This document shows positions 4,673 to 5,127 of a stretch of DNA of 5,127 nt, one piece after another (position 1 is the stretch's first letter; each line of letters begins with the position of its first letter). The position numbers and the translations under genes are program-made. Origin of the DNA: Anaerolineae bacterium (GTDB taxonomy: Bacteria > Chloroflexota > Anaerolineae > 4572-78 > J111); contig JAGRCC010000428.1 of assembly GCA_020433785.1 (NCBI GenBank), positions 1 through 5,127 on the forward strand, read 5' to 3'. A model generated the notes under the pieces. The model had not been told where the DNA came from. It searched no databases and saw only the letters and a list, made by a program, of their open reading frames with translations.

Positions 4673-5127
4673 ATGAAATCTAACACGATGATCACCCCCG
4701 CCCCGGTCAGCCCCGAACTTCTGGCCTCGATTCCCGCTTTGCCCATCTCCCAAGTCTACCGCGCCTTAGGCACGCAGCCTCAGGGGTTGACCCAAACCGA
4801 AGCCGAGCAGCGCCTGGCCCTCTACGGCCGCAACCTGATTCGCAAAGTGAAGGGCAAACCGCTCTGGCTGAAGTTCGTGGTCAATTTCACCCATTTGATG
4901 GCCATTCTATTGTGGATCGGCGGCTTTATCGCCCTAGCGGCGCGGCTACCGGAATTGGCCTTCGCCATCTGGCTGGTTAACCTGATCAACGGGCTGTTCA
5001 GCTTTTGGCAGGAATACCGAGCCGAACGCGCCACCGAGGCCCTACGCAAGTTGATGCCGGCCTACGCCCGCGTGGTGCGCGACGGCCAGGAGCAGCGGCT
5101 GCTGGCCGAAGAACTGGTCCCCGGCGA
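4673..5127 (+). CDS. P2-like cation-transporting P-type ATPase, N-terminal part (3' truncated)
   Basis: The frame opens at ATG 4673 and leaves the right edge; 151 residues are visible. Residues about 24-56 ('QVYRALGTQPQGLTQTEAEQRLALYGRNLI') are the cation-ATPase N-terminal domain, with the usual G-L-T-x-x-E-A-x-x-R-L-x-x-Y-G-x-N pattern. Two membrane segments follow near 75-90 and 95-112, then 'FWQEYRAERATEALRKLMP', the stalk entering the actuator domain. No HMA domain or CxxC is present, so it is not a P1B copper pump; the pattern is that of P2-type Ca/Mg/Na/H-transporting relatives. The ion cannot be told, because the membrane segments that bind it lie beyond the window. Met6 (4688) is an alternative start; neither has a strong Shine-Dalgarno. 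The 269-bp gap from copA suggests a separate unit. Confidence 0.85.
   Translation, partial: MKSNTMITPAPVSPELLASIPALPISQVYRALGTQPQGLTQTEAEQRLALYGRNLIRKVKGKPLWLKFVVNFTHLMAILLWIGGFIALAARLPELAFAIWLVNLINGLFSFWQEYRAERATEALRKLMPAYARVVRDGQEQRLLAEELVPG

Noticed and set aside
4822..5049. 75-residue minus-strand frame opposite the second ATPase
   Set aside because: It is antisense to clear P-type ATPase sequence and has no independent support.

Overview
The window holds a copper-handling gene cluster on the + strand, with a cut-off methyltransferase gene on the left and the start of an unrelated P-type ATPase on the right. All recognised genes read rightward. TAA, TAG and TGA are all used as stops (TGA ends copA), so the standard code applies. 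Protein style, moderate base composition, short heptanucleotide repeats and palindromes between genes suggest an environmental bacterium, possibly Chloroflexota (Anaerolineae-like). That assignment is a low-confidence impression, not a result.

Layout: 1-417, C-terminal part of a class I SAM methyltransferase. 418-688, non-coding, with a hairpin plus T-run (546-598), a clear sigma70-type promoter (604-632) and a near-perfect CsoR-type operator (638-663). 689-958, csoR, copper-sensing repressor. 998-1031, a 14-bp hairpin. 1072-1281, copZ-like copper chaperone. 1360-1734, a thioredoxin-like lipoprotein whose two active-site cysteine codons are both TGA. 1736-1812, a palindromic heptamer-repeat region and a hairpin covering the copA ribosome-binding site. 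1821-4403, copA, Cu(+)-exporting P1B ATPase with a repeat-derived insertion beside the nucleotide-binding domain. 4417-4474, a double-hairpin element. 4673-5127, N-terminus of a second, P2-like cation ATPase that runs off the window.

How the genes fit together (inference from known families): CsoR sits on the operator at the transcription start and is released by Cu(I). CopZ then carries Cu(I) to CopA, which pumps it out of the cytoplasm. The lipoprotein would sit on the outer face of the membrane, where it could act on thiols or metal sites exposed to exported copper. No second G/C-tract operator is visible upstream of copZ, the lipoprotein gene or copA, so the 638-663 site is the only copper switch I can see.

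The most notable observation is the TGA-Pro-Pro-TGA motif at 1489-1500. The reading frame is open on both sides: a lipoprotein signal with a TGC cysteine lies before it and a full thioredoxin-like fold lies after it. The only two interruptions fall exactly on the CxxC cysteines. A 17-nt hairpin starts 11 nt after the second TGA, where a bacterial SECIS element would be. This points to an unusual double-selenocysteine (UxxU) redox lipoprotein in a copper-resistance operon. A conventional gene finder would miss it or report only the 75-residue tail from 1507.
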